IMG/VR virus record: IMGVR_UViG_3300025009_000068
Location: 25,433 to 89,432 of that record
DNA length: 64,000 bases
Source: a virus
Strand: one strand, 5' to 3'
Position numbers and translations under genes: made by a program. Shown piece after piece: positions 27,532-35,633 of the stretch (the stretch's first letter is position 1; each line of letters opens with the position of its first letter). The notes under the pieces are model-generated. The model did not search any database and had not been told where the DNA came from. It was given only the letters and a program-made list of their open reading frames with translations.

Positions 27532-28131
27532 TCACTCTCGGCCGCGCTCGGCCTCATAGACATGCTCATCCGGCCATCCACCCCTCTCGGCCGGCAGTCC
27601 CCGGGTCTTTCCGTCGATCTTTGCAATCAAGGCCTTCAATCCCAACTCGCCCGACATCTCTACCTTTTCGCTCCGAGGCATCCTGGAAAGGATGAAATCC
27701 CTGTCATGGTGAGAAAGCTTCCCGCCGAGCGCCGCAAGGAAGAGGTTCGCCATTTCCATCCCGGCCGCGATCTCTCGCACGGTGTTGATGGCCCAGTCTC
27801 GCGTGTAGTTGCCCTGGGGCTGCTCGATGCAGTAGAGGATCCTGAACGCGAGCACGACATCCGGGGATGCCTGGAAGAGGAGTTGCTTGAGATTGTCGGC
27901 GGCCGTGTTGTTCCTGGCTATGGACGCAGGGATATCAACCGGCGGCTGCTCCGGTGCGGGCGGAATGCCGTAGGGGTAAATCGAGTCGGGAGGAATTGCG
28001 GCGCCGCCTACGCTGGCACCACCCTCCATAGAAGAGGAGGGGAGCGACAAAGCGAATGGATCATGCAGGTTACCCGGACTCGGTATCCCTGGAAGGGGAG
28101 GGGCTGGTGGCTTAGCTCTGGACGCTGACAT
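27532..28131 (-). CDS. Unknown packaging-region protein, possible small terminase
   Basis: 199 aa; GAGGAG upstream of the ATG at 28131. The Pro-rich N-terminal third is followed by a helical domain (NNTAADNLKQLLFQASPDVV, LAFRILYCIEQPQGNYTRDW, INTVREIAAGMEMANLFLAA). Its place before endolysin and TerL makes a small-terminase role possible, but no helix-turn-helix family is recognised. Confidence 0.5.
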   Translation of the reverse strand: MSASRAKPPAPPLPGIPSPGNLHDPFALSLPSSSMEGGASVGGAAIPPDSIYPYGIPPAPEQPPVDIPASIARNNTAADNLKQLLFQASPDVVLAFRILYCIEQPQGNYTRDWAINTVREIAAGMEMANLFLAALGGKLSHHDRDFILSRMPRSEKVEMSGELGLKALIAKIDGKTRGLPAERGGWPDEHVYEAERGRE

Positions 28132-28146
28132 CGTATGCTCTCCTCG

Positions 28147-28440
28147 TTACCCTCTCCCCATCTGCCCCGTGAAAATCTTGGGATGCGCGATCATGATCTG
28201 GCTCCCGGCATCCTTCCCTTCCCGGCACTGCTGCATGTAGTGCTTCACCACGGCACGGTTGATGTCCGCCATAAGTTGGAAGAATGCGTTGGGGTCGTTG
28301 GGAAAGCCCGTGACGGAGATCTGGCCGTCCGTGAAAAGCTTTGCCTGGAGGTGAAAGACCGCCTTGGGCTCGGAGTTTGGTGCCGAGCTGCCATAATTCT
28401 CGTTGTTGCCATTGCTACCGCTACCCTCTTGACTGGCCAT
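28147..28440 (-). CDS. Small unknown protein
   Basis: 97 aa; GGGAG upstream of the ATG at 28440. A low-complexity Ser/Asn/Gly N-terminus is followed by an alpha/beta segment (AVFHLQAKLFTDGQISVTGF, FFQLMADINRAVVKHYMQQC). No family is recognised. It lies in the late operon between the holin-like and packaging genes. Confidence 0.5.
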   Translation of the reverse strand: MASQEGSGSNGNNENYGSSAPNSEPKAVFHLQAKLFTDGQISVTGFPNDPNAFFQLMADINRAVVKHYMQQCREGKDAGSQIMIAHPKIFTGQMGRG

Positions 28441-28521
28441 GTCGTATTTTCTCCCGCAAGAAAATTTGTTGAATGGATAAAATATCTTGTAACTGGAATC
28501 AGAATTCCCCTTCCCGTGCCA

Positions 28522-28893
28522 TCACCCGTCTCCCTGCTGCTCGGCATCGCAACTCTCGACCTTTCGCTCAGCCACGATCTCGGCAACCTTTGCGGCCTCA
28601 ACCGTGCCGGTAATGGCCCCGCTGGTTCGCAACCGAATCCAGATGGCGGCTACTCCGTCACAAAGCGTCAACACGGCCGGAATGGCAACAGCAAGCGCCG
28701 TGCTGATGGTCTGCATGTCCTCCGCGCTCATCGCACTATAAAGGCCCAGCGCGGAAAGCAGCGTGACTCCGGTCTTGATGAGTTGGTAAAGGATCGATTG
28801 AGACTTGTACCAGTCCTTATTCCCCTCGACCGTTGCAACCGTGCCCTTGACTTCGGGCGCCGCCTTGAGTAGTTGCCACCAGGAGACATTCAT
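28522..28893 (-). CDS. Holin-like two-TM membrane protein
   Basis: 123 aa; GGAG upstream of the ATG at 28893. Residues 33-57 (LYQLIKTGVTLLSALGLYSA) and 64-87 (TISTALAVAIPAVLTLCDGV) are hydrophobic helices with a short M-S-A-E-D turn, followed by a charged tail (IWIRLRTSGAITG...). This K-S...GLYS-x-S-x-x-D...P-x-x-x-x-x-x-D-G-x pattern is common in phage holin-like proteins. Neighbours are an endolysin and a lipoprotein, supporting a lysis role. Confidence 0.6.
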   Translation of the reverse strand: MNVSWWQLLKAAPEVKGTVATVEGNKDWYKSQSILYQLIKTGVTLLSALGLYSAMSAEDMQTISTALAVAIPAVLTLCDGVAAIWIRLRTSGAITGTVEAAKVAEIVAERKVESCDAEQQGDG

Positions 28894-28918
28894 CGCTTCA
28901 CTCCGCCTCTCACTTTCG

Positions 28919-29401
28919 TCACTTCACCTTCGAAGCCAGGTCCACTCCGCCACAGAACGCATCCAGGAATCCAAGCCACTTCGCCACATGCTCCATCGTG
29001 GGCGCCTTTTCACTCTTGAGCCCCATGACGCGCACCATGTCATTAAGCAGAAGCGCCACGAAAACCTTGTCGGTCTTGGTGCTCGCCACCCAGATCTGGC
29101 CGATCTGCTCTTCGATTAGCCCCTGAATGACAAGCGGGTCGTCTCCAGTCTGGATCACATCCTTTACGGTGCAGGTCGTCAACGTGACGTGCCGATACTC
29201 GGGAAGGTAGGCATAGGCCGCGAACCCAGCCTTCTCTGCAATGCTTTCAACGGTGTCCTGCACGGACATGCCTGCGCATCCTCCAAGAATGGAAAGCGAT
29301 ACCATGAAGGTGGAGGTGAGCGCCATGAAGGCGAAGATTCCTACCATGATGTTCCAGAAATGACTATGCTTGATGATTCTTTCCGTGTTCATGCTGTTCA
29401 T
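28919..29401 (-). CDS. Putative lipoprotein of the lysis region
   Basis: 160 aa from the ATG at 29401 (GGGGGAAA upstream; 29416 and 29392 are alternatives). One hydrophobic segment (FWNIMVGIFAFMALTSTFMV) leads into SILGGCAGMS, a plausible lipobox with Cys as the lipidated residue. The soluble domain is mixed alpha/beta. With holin and endolysin next to it, a spanin-like outer-membrane role is possible, but the domain is longer than most o-spanins. Function is uncertain. Confidence 0.5.
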   Translation of the reverse strand: MNSMNTERIIKHSHFWNIMVGIFAFMALTSTFMVSLSILGGCAGMSVQDTVESIAEKAGFAAYAYLPEYRHVTLTTCTVKDVIQTGDDPLVIQGLIEEQIGQIWVASTKTDKVFVALLLNDMVRVMGLKSEKAPTMEHVAKWLGFLDAFCGGVDLASKVK

Positions 29402-29447
29402 GATGATTTCCCCCATTTTTGATTTTTCCACGTTTTTAATTCGGTTC

Positions 29448-29822
29448 TCACTTATCCCCTTTCCAAATCTTCTCAATGCTCGCCCGGATCTGCCGGCGAT
29501 CGTCTTTACTCTCTCCATCCGCGACTTTCAGCGCCGCGATCTCCCGAGTGTTGACCTCCGTCGCAATCCTCATGTGCTGCAACTGCTCATTTATGCTCAT
29601 GATTTGAGGGTATAACACCGACCAGATTGTGAGCAGAAATGAACCGGTGACGCACAGGATGCCATAGCCCGTCCAGCGAATCCATTTGAGGTCGGTCATG
29701 GCTGTTGTGAGTAAGGCCGCGAACTCCGGATGAAAATCACATGTTTCACACTCGGTTTGGTTACCATTATGACTCGACCTCTGCATTGCAGTTTCATCCT
29801 CGTGGATTGCTCTGTCTCTCAT
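29448..29822 (-). CDS. Single-TM, coiled-coil lysis-region protein
   Basis: 124 aa. An N-terminal hydrophilic segment with CETC is followed by one TM helix (WTGYGILCVTGSFLLTIWSV) and a C-terminal coiled coil (QLQHMRIATEVNTREIAALK...RRQIRASIEKI). This topology is shared by i-spanins and by several phage proteins ahead of holin genes. Its 3' end overlaps the 5' extension of the lipoprotein frame. Confidence 0.5.
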   Translation of the reverse strand: MRDRAIHEDETAMQRSSHNGNQTECETCDFHPEFAALLTTAMTDLKWIRWTGYGILCVTGSFLLTIWSVLYPQIMSINEQLQHMRIATEVNTREIAALKVADGESKDDRRQIRASIEKIWKGDK

Positions 29823-29828
29823 TGAAGT

Positions 29829-31238
29829 CTATGCTCCCGCTGCCATCGCATCGACCGCCACTACATGCCGCTGCCATCGCTGGAGCTCCATAGCCAAAAT
29901 AGCCTCGACCGCCGGGCCACGAACCGCCGCATGATCCTCTAAGCTTGGAAGAGGGAGGAGAACTGACTCGGGCTCGAAAGACCGCTCTTCGGAATCTGCC
30001 GTTGCCGCTTCTGCCTTTAATGCTTCCACCTTTATCGCCTCTTCCTTCATTCTCCTATCCATGTCCGCTAATCTCATTCCACCACTCAAGATCCCGCGCA
30101 AATCCAGCTCAGCATCCAGCGTCATCGAAGCGCGGTTGGAGGCCGAAAAAACCAAGGGAAGAATGGAGGCAACGTCAACAGTAACGCCGCCACGCTCCTC
30201 ACTTCCCTCACCCTTCAAGGCCTCTCTCCACTCTTCGCTCTCCAACTCAACACTCGCATACATGGCCTCCGCTACTCTCCCGCGCAACACGTCAGGATCA
30301 ATCCGCGCATGTCGGCAGCACCAGGCCAGTGTGAACGGGATTTGATCTTGCTGGATACCCTCTTCCACTTCTTCGCCTGTTGCACCCCCAGCCCTGCCAA
30401 TCCCACCGCCAGCCCTGCCGGTCCCGTGAAAAACCTCGAAGGGAGGAATCCCGGGGGCCCGGGGCGAAAACCACTCTTCCGATGGAAGCGCGATCCAATC
30501 GTCCCCGAACAAATCACCCGGCCGCCGCCCGGCAATCTCGGCCATGGCTACCTGCCGCGCCCGGAGAAACGTGGTCCGAATCGCTGTCTGAATAATGCGC
30601 TGCGCCGTGAGCCTGAGAATCGTGGCGGGCTCCATGTCGAGAGCATCGCTGCAAAACAGGATGGAGATTTTCGGGCCATAGTTACGCTGTAGGAACTGCC
30701 TTGAAAGAGGGGACGGTGTAGTATAGTGATCCGAGGATGGCATCCTGCGAACCGGAGGGACGTATGCTTCCGGGCCGCCTGGACAAGCTTCACGCTCAGC
30801 CTCGACGGCATTGCGCTCGGTCCATGTCCCCCACACAGCGCCATACTGCTTATTCTTCATCCTTTTCCAGCTCACCGCATGAGCTTGTGCTCGGCTATGG
30901 ACCACGCCGACCAGCGTCTGCCATATCCCGCCGCCAAACCACTCGGCCCCGTCCTCGCCATCGAGGAACCAGGCTCCAAGCTCGAGCCAAAGGTCCCGCT
31001 CCAAGGTCTCGTGGACTATTCCGCTCACCGGCCAGAGCGCCACGACCGTCGCATCCTCCACGGCTTGGGCGAGTACGGCAGCCGCCAGGGACCTCGTTGA
31101 GTCATAGATGAGCGAGCATGGCGACGCAAAGCCCATGATGTCTTCGTGGTAGTTTACAAAGCTGCCCGCGCTTCCCGCTCGCTTGGCTTGCGCCGATGAT
31201 GCTGGCGACGCCGGTGACGCTGGACGATCTCCCCCCAT
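29829..31238 (-). CDS. Unknown first gene of the late operon
   Basis: 469 aa; ATG at 31238 with GAGG upstream. Ala/Glu-rich, with an N-terminal domain (EDIMGFASPCSLIYDSTRSL, AAAVLAQAVEDATVVALWPV), a middle helical segment and a C-terminal coiled-coil stretch (RMKEEAIKVEALKAEAATAD). It precedes the lysis genes and follows the control region. No family is recognised. A dispersed motif copy (31250-31267) lies just upstream and overlaps its ribosome-binding neighbourhood. Confidence 0.6.
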   Translation of the reverse strand: MGGDRPASPASPASSAQAKRAGSAGSFVNYHEDIMGFASPCSLIYDSTRSLAAAVLAQAVEDATVVALWPVSGIVHETLERDLWLELGAWFLDGEDGAEWFGGGIWQTLVGVVHSRAQAHAVSWKRMKNKQYGAVWGTWTERNAVEAEREACPGGPEAYVPPVRRMPSSDHYTTPSPLSRQFLQRNYGPKISILFCSDALDMEPATILRLTAQRIIQTAIRTTFLRARQVAMAEIAGRRPGDLFGDDWIALPSEEWFSPRAPGIPPFEVFHGTGRAGGGIGRAGGATGEEVEEGIQQDQIPFTLAWCCRHARIDPDVLRGRVAEAMYASVELESEEWREALKGEGSEERGGVTVDVASILPLVFSASNRASMTLDAELDLRGILSGGMRLADMDRRMKEEAIKVEALKAEAATADSEERSFEPESVLLPLPSLEDHAAVRGPAVEAILAMELQRWQRHVVAVDAMAAGA

Positions 31239-31930
31239 TTTCCTCTAAGCCCTCCTCCCCTTCAAGGCTTGCTGTGTCTGTATTTCTCACCGTTCTCGAC
31301 CCATTCCCCGGCAAAATACTGTTCTTGGAGCATTATCATACAGGTGAGGATGACATACGGCCAGAAAAACCTTGAAGGAATGAATTTGTGTTGGGATAGA
31401 TGGGCATGTCAGGGCGGGGTGGTGCAGAATCGGTGCAGAAACGAAGAAAAGGCGGGGCGAGTGGCTCCGAACCGGTGGGTAAGGCCGATTTGTGAGCGGA
31501 GCACTCGCCCCTGGAGGAAGAGGGGGTTGAAGGGTGAAGCCTTGAAACTTTCGTCGGGAACCATTCCGGTAAGCTCAGTAAGTCCTTGAAAGGAGGAGGG
31601 AAACAAGGGCTTACTCCTCTTCCCGGAAAAAGGACAGATCTCCCCATCGTAGCATGGGTGGGACCTCTCCTGCGGCGTCCCCGTGGCGGCCGTGGTCCGA
31701 CCCCACGCGCGGACGATTGCACATTTGCCTCGAAGATGTCAAGTCCTTGTCAAGTCCTCGGAAATTCCCTCTCTTCAAGGTCATACCATTAAATGGTCAT
31801 ACCAACAAAAGGTCGGACAACCTTACCAATAAAAACTATGTTACTGGAATTGCTTGTGTTTTTTTCTATTTTTTCCTTACCAATTTTATATTCCGTGAAA
31901 TTATTGGGGAATTGTTTCCGCAAAAAATAA
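31239..31930. other. Non-coding divergent control region, left part
   Basis: No supported gene. Frames here are rich in Arg/Pro and lack ribosome sites. It contains dispersed-motif relatives at 31250, ~31374, ~31541, ~31583 and ~31770. A tandem GACTTGACA-type repeat (31735-31756, read leftward) offers two -35-like boxes. Twin GGTCATACCA words occur at about 31780 and 31795. From ~31780 the DNA becomes AT-rich. Both the leftward late operon and the rightward early cluster probably start from this region. Confidence 0.5.
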
Positions 31931-31933
31931 TTC

Positions 31934-31959
31934 TTGACTTCCGAAAACGGAAGTATTAA
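31934..31959 (+). promoter_or_regulatory. Operator-like palindrome overlapping a promoter candidate
   Basis: ACTTCCGAAAACGGAAGT (31937-31954) is a perfect 7-4-7 palindrome. It overlaps a TTGACT -35-like box (31934-31939) and abuts TATTAA (31954-31959); the spacing of 14 bp is short, so the true -10 may lie a few bases on. It is about 125 bp ahead of the first rightward early gene and is probably a repressor site. Confidence 0.55.
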
Positions 31960-32082
31960 GGTGTTTTTGACGGTTAATTTTCACGGAAAAAAAGAAAAAA
32001 GTTGAAAAAGATGTTTTTTTCTGTGTAAGTTTGGTGAAGGTTGGAAGGAATTACAAGTCGTTACTGTAAAGGAGAAACGGAC

Positions 32083-32301
32083 ATGCTGAAATGCGAGAAC
32101 CCAAAAATGGAAAAGAAGACTCTGGCTGCGTTTCGTGCGTTGCACCCAGGCCGCAGCGTCAAGTGGAGTGCATGGTTTGAGCATGGACAACTTTGGATCT
32201 GCGGAACCAACGGCGCACAGTACAGCGTGGTGGATGCTGAAGGACCTGGAAGTGTGGATGGGTTTGACTTTGAGCTTGTGACCGAGCCCGATGAAGATTA
32301 G
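32083..32301 (+). CDS. Small early protein, unknown
   Basis: 72 aa from the ATG at 32083, which has AAAGGAG eight bases upstream. Contains KTLAAFRALHPGRSVKWSAW followed by LWICGTNGAQYSVVDAEG, a small alpha+beta fold also seen in phage early proteins of unknown role. The C-terminus is acidic. It is the first gene of the rightward cluster. Confidence 0.6.
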   Translation: MLKCENPKMEKKTLAAFRALHPGRSVKWSAWFEHGQLWICGTNGAQYSVVDAEGPGSVDGFDFELVTEPDED

Positions 32302-32392
32302 CCATGATTCCTTTTAGCGCGCCCGGCCCACCCGGAGCCGATGATCCGGGCATAACCAGCAACACCAACAACCAAGAAATGGAGAAATGACC

Positions 32393-32719
32393 ATGACCGA
32401 GTACAGCAACCCCAGGATGAGCGCAACAATCGAGAATTGGCCGAGCGGATCAAGGAAAGTGACAGCGGTCTTCGCAATCGAAAAACACCCGAAGAAAGGC
32501 GAGCGAGCTACCCGGCAGACTACCGGGGCCGTCAAGAAGCTCACATATTCCACGAAGGCCCGCATCGTGGACGGCTCCGACGGGCGCACCTACATCGCCG
32601 CGCTTTCCTCCACTTACAGGATCATCACGATTATGAATGGAGACATGAAATACCATCACGAATCGTTCCACCATGACGACCCGAGATATCCTGATCTCCT
32701 CTTGGCATTGTTTTCCTGA
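32393..32719 (+). CDS. Small early protein, unknown
   Basis: 108 aa; GGAG eight bases before the ATG at 32393 (an ATG two codons upstream is too close to it). Basic N-terminal half (KKGERATRQTTGAVKKLTYS), then beta-like YIAALSSTYRIITIMNGDMK and a His/Asp-rich tail. No family is recognised. Confidence 0.55.
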   Translation: MTEYSNPRMSATIENWPSGSRKVTAVFAIEKHPKKGERATRQTTGAVKKLTYSTKARIVDGSDGRTYIAALSSTYRIITIMNGDMKYHHESFHHDDPRYPDLLLALFS

Positions 32720-32822
32720 TTTCCCCCTACGCTCTCGACCTGGACACCGGGAGCGCGGGGAGAAGGCAGGGGAAGCAGTAACGATGACCAATCACACCAC
32801 AAACGAAAGGGAGAGAGCCACA

Positions 32823-32999
32823 ATGACCACAAGCAAAGCCAAAAAACTTTACCGAAACTTGATAGAGAACTGGAGCATGGCCATTGAGGATGGATTCCCG
32901 ACTCTCGCAACTGATTATTCCGAGGAAGCCAAGAAGCTCAGGGCACGGTATCCTGAGTGTGATGAGCCCTACAACGAAGAGGAGGAGGTAAACCATTAG
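32823..32999 (+). CDS. Small early protein, unknown
   Basis: 58 aa from the ATG at 32823 (GGGAGAGAG upstream; an ATG at 32784 is possible). Helical, starting MTTSKAKKLYRNLIENW and ending in an acidic EEEE tail. The next gene begins three bases after its stop. Confidence 0.5.
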   Translation: MTTSKAKKLYRNLIENWSMAIEDGFPTLATDYSEEAKKLRARYPECDEPYNEEEEVNH

Positions 33000-33001
33000 C
33001 C

Positions 33002-33226
33002 ATGCCACCCATAGAAGATGAATCCAGCCCCACCCAGTACACTCCACAATGGCGCTCGGCACCCTACGCCCTGCGCCTGATCGGCAGGCTCCACGATCTG
33101 AAGCGCAACGACCCGAAGCCGAGCGAGCCAACGCCTTCCCGTGAAGGGTCAATGCCTACTCTTGGGGCAGAAGCCTCGGCACCGACCCGAAAGCTGACCA
33201 TCATTAGAAAAAAGAACAAACCATAG
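33002..33226 (+). CDS. Small early protein, unknown
   Basis: 74 aa. It begins immediately after the previous stop, relying on GAGGAGG inside that gene's end, so coupling is likely. Pro/Arg-rich with a basic C-terminus (RKLTIIRKKNKP). No family is recognised. Confidence 0.45.
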   Translation: MPPIEDESSPTQYTPQWRSAPYALRLIGRLHDLKRNDPKPSEPTPSREGSMPTLGAEASAPTRKLTIIRKKNKP

Positions 33227-33241
33227 AAAAGGAGATCCATT

Positions 33242-33661
33242 ATGGCTCACTACAAAAGAAATAAAAAACTCGTTACCCGTCACCTCATGGCAGAGCGGGC
33301 GCTCGGTTCAGAAATCGAAAGTTCTGGTATCGTCACGGCATTTGACGACACCGATTTTGAGGCCGGAAAATGTTGTAATGGGGGCCATTACAGATTCTGG
33401 ATAGAGTATCAATTTATTGGCAATTCCACATGGAAGCTGGTTTTCGGAAACAGTTCCGATTTTGAAAGTTGTTCGAATTGTGGTGATTTTGCTCGCGACC
33501 GCCATGAAGGGCTGACAGAAGATGGCGACGGATGGGAAAGTTACTGCCCAGTCAAGACAATCTCCACCATGGAACTTGTTCACGAACTGAAGAGAATAGA
33601 CTCCTCCACTCGTGCATGCAACTACTACCCTGAAGAAAAAGCCGAATACTGGAGACTCTAA
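33242..33661 (+). CDS. Early protein with Cys pairs, unknown
   Basis: 139 aa; AAAAGGAG before the ATG at 33242. Cys-rich centre: KCCNGGHYRF, SCSNCGDF and ESYCPV could bind zinc. Beta strands (YRFWIEYQFIGNSTWKLVFG) dominate. Its lower GC and clean ribosome site support a real gene. No family is recognised. Confidence 0.6.
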   Translation: MAHYKRNKKLVTRHLMAERALGSEIESSGIVTAFDDTDFEAGKCCNGGHYRFWIEYQFIGNSTWKLVFGNSSDFESCSNCGDFARDRHEGLTEDGDGWESYCPVKTISTMELVHELKRIDSSTRACNYYPEEKAEYWRL

Positions 33662-33703
33662 GCGATTACTAAATGCACTAAAAGAGGAAGGACAAAAAAC
33701 AAC

Positions 33704-33910
33704 ATGGACTTGAATGACGACATCGCTTATTGGGAACAGATTAGGATGAGGTGGGAAGCCGAATTGAGGGACTACCCGGAGACGACACTCCTAACGAAAA
33801 AGAAAATAAATGGGTTGACTCGCAGGATAAACCGGATGATGTCATTGCGTGAGGAGGTGGACGCACTCAGAAAAGACACAAAAAAATTCATCGATGAGTT
33901 TTTCTCCTGA
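33704..33910 (+). CDS. Small helical early protein
   Basis: 68 aa; GAGGAAGGA upstream. Entirely helical and charged (MRWEAELRDYPETTLLTKKK, LREEVDALRKDTKKFIDEFF), with coiled-coil character. A GC-rich imperfect hairpin (about 33918-33943) follows its stop. Confidence 0.5.
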   Translation: MDLNDDIAYWEQIRMRWEAELRDYPETTLLTKKKINGLTRRINRMMSLREEVDALRKDTKKFIDEFFS

Positions 33911-33993
33911 TTAAGGCCGAGCCCCCAACCTTCGTGGGCGGGGCTGAGCGCAAACGAACAATAATAATACGGAGGAAGAAAGGATAATCAACC

Positions 33994-34311
33994 ATGCCAC
34001 TCTACAACGCAAAAGGCGAACAAATCCTCTCCCCGGCCGCCGCCGCCCGAGCAACCGGAATGACCGACCGATGGATCCGGATGATGATGACCGAGGAGAA
34101 GGTCAGGTCCTCCCTGGAAGGGGGGAGGCGATTCGTGGTGGTGAGCAGCTTGCGGGAGCGGCTGCTTGAAATGCGAGGGAAGCGGGAAGAAATTGTCGCG
34201 AAGAATGGAGGGTACGGAGAAGAAGGGAGAAAGGCGTTGAGGAGGAGGAGGGAAGACAGGTACTGGGAAGGGAAAATGAAGAAGTTTTTGGAGAATGAGA
34301 TTGTTGACTGA
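33994..34311 (+). CDS. Putative DNA-binding helix-turn-helix protein
   Basis: 105 aa; AAAGGA upstream. Residues 11-45 (ILSPAAAARATGMTDRWIRM, then EEKVRSSLEGGRRFVVVSSL) resemble winged helix-turn-helix modules of the excisionase/MerR type, followed by a basic helical tail. Overlaps nothing; last but one of the rightward early cluster. A regulatory role is likely. Confidence 0.5.
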   Translation: MPLYNAKGEQILSPAAAARATGMTDRWIRMMMTEEKVRSSLEGGRRFVVVSSLRERLLEMRGKREEIVAKNGGYGEEGRKALRRRREDRYWEGKMKKFLENEIVD

Positions 34312-34339
34312 GCACATTACCTTGAAAAGGAGAAATGCC

Positions 34340-34834
34340 ATGACGACCACTACCATGACGACCATTGCCGAGAAACATAGCACTCAACTCTCCACGCAGA
34401 TTGCAACCCAGCCAGCTACGCAGCCAGAAATTCCCCCCTTCTCGGCCCCGCTCCACCTGCCCCTTGCGAACGCCTATTGGCATCAGGGCGTGAGGTCCTG
34501 GACGCGATGTCGTCACCTTGCCGTTGAGCACATGATGCCCATACTCGCCGCGAGGGGAAAGAGGAATGAGGATTCATCCGTTTCCTCTGCCTCCTTCGCT
34601 CTTGGCGCCATTCCCCACTTCTCCCCGGAGTACCCGGCCTTCCTGCGACGCGAAATCTTCCGTAAGGACCACGCCGCAGACCCCGGCAACAACCCTTTCC
34701 CGGTTGACGGAGGAGACCTGGCATGCATTTTCGAGGATGTAACTTACGTTGCAATCCGGCCTGAGTGGGATCGGGTGACCATCATGGGTGGAATGGGGAG
34801 GGGCGGAGTTAAGAGCGAGAGCGCGCGGAGGTGA
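34340..34834 (+). CDS. Unknown early protein
   Basis: 164 aa from the ATG at 34340 (AAAGGAG seven bases upstream; the frame is open further 5'). Thr/Gln/Pro-rich N-terminus, then a domain with SWTRCRHLAVEHMMPILAAR and DVTYVAIRPEWDRVTIMGGM. No family is recognised. It is the last gene before the terminator at 34865-34921. Confidence 0.5.
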   Translation: MTTTTMTTIAEKHSTQLSTQIATQPATQPEIPPFSAPLHLPLANAYWHQGVRSWTRCRHLAVEHMMPILAARGKRNEDSSVSSASFALGAIPHFSPEYPAFLRREIFRKDHAADPGNNPFPVDGGDLACIFEDVTYVAIRPEWDRVTIMGGMGRGGVKSESARR

Positions 34835-34864
34835 GAGAGCGAGGATAAAACGTCGAAAGCAGAC

Positions 34865-34921
34865 AAAAGCCTTAAGGGAAAGGGGCCTTACTTTCTTGAC
34901 CTCCTCACCTTCAAGGCTTTT
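34865..34921. terminator. Bidirectional terminator between convergent clusters
   Basis: AAAAGCCTT (34865-34873) pairs with AAGGCTTTT (34913-34921). Further inner pairing (AAGG with CCTT) and a long loop follow; a T-rich run lies to the right and A-rich DNA to the left, suiting both directions. The right arm is a dispersed-motif copy and overlaps the last codons of the leftward gene at 34911. Confidence 0.75.
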
Positions 34922-35387
34922 TCTTTTTATTTTCCCCGTCATGTCTCTCGCCCTCCCGCGCCATATACTCCTCGATCCAAGTTTCAATATCCTCATCCCT
35001 AACCGCCCACCACCCTTTCCCGGGAAGCTGCTTCGCCGGCAGCCCGGCCTGGGCCACGAGCTTTTTTACGGTCTCGGGACAAAACGGCCTCGAAGGAGAG
35101 AGCCTGCGCCCAATGGAGCGGAGCGTGCGGTGCGTGTGGTCCGGCACAGGAGGGAGCGATGCGATGTTTGGCCGCGGGATCTCATGGCGGAGAGCGTCCG
35201 TGATCTCCGAATGGCAGGCCGAGGCGGTGAATTTCAGGAGGCGGGATACTGTTTTTTCTATTGAGGATGGCGGGGAGGGTTGCACTGCGGGTGGTTGTGT
35301 GAGTGGTTTCGCTGCTGGTTTCGCCGCCGCCGCTTCCCCTCGAAGGGTGGTGATTGGCTTTCCTTGAGGTGATGGTCTTCGCGCCAT
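34911..35387 (-). CDS. Putative excisionase-like DNA-binding protein
   Basis: 158 aa; AAAGGA before the ATG at 35387. A long Ala/Pro/Ser-rich N-terminus leads to a C-terminal module (CPETVKKLVAQAGLPAKQLP, GKGWWAVRDEDIETWIEEYM) with the layout of MerR/excisionase helix-turn-helix domains (helix, turn, helix, wing WWAVR, helix). It ends in a Lys run. Last gene of the leftward 42-35 kb cluster. Confidence 0.5.
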   Translation of the reverse strand: MARRPSPQGKPITTLRGEAAAAKPAAKPLTQPPAVQPSPPSSIEKTVSRLLKFTASACHSEITDALRHEIPRPNIASLPPVPDHTHRTLRSIGRRLSPSRPFCPETVKKLVAQAGLPAKQLPGKGWWAVRDEDIETWIEEYMAREGERHDGENKKKKP

Positions 35388-35390
35388 GGC

Positions 35391-35630
35391 TTATCCTTTC
35401 TTCTGCTCTTTGAGAAGCTTGGCCAACACCACGCATGCGGCCACCGTACTATGATAGCTCCCACGATTTCGATATTCCTCTCTGGCCACCCGCTGCAAAC
35501 CCAGAAGATCCTCCCTCCCCTTCCCGGCATAAAGCTCATGTGCTTTTCTGAGCGCCATCGCAAAATTGAAATCGTGGATGCTGTTTTCTGCGTCTGAGGC
35601 CTCGACGCGAATCAGTGCTTCAATGTCCAT
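35391..35630 (-). CDS. Small helical protein, unknown
   Basis: 79 aa; GGAGGGA before the ATG at 35630. Helical (MALRKAHELYAGKGREDLLG, HSTVAACVVLAKLLKEQKKG). Lies four bases from both neighbours, so it is co-translated with them. No family is recognised. Confidence 0.55.
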   Translation of the reverse strand: MDIEALIRVEASDAENSIHDFNFAMALRKAHELYAGKGREDLLGLQRVAREEYRNRGSYHSTVAACVVLAKLLKEQKKG

Positions 35631-35633
35631 GGC

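Noticed and set aside
31336-31722. Leftward 128-codon open frame in the control region
   Set aside because: Arg/Pro/Ser-rich composition, no ribosome site, and it overlaps dispersed-motif copies and candidate promoters.
33918-33943. GC-rich hairpin as a terminator within the early cluster
   Set aside because: Stem is imperfect and lacks a T-run; genes continue in the same direction at normal spacing.
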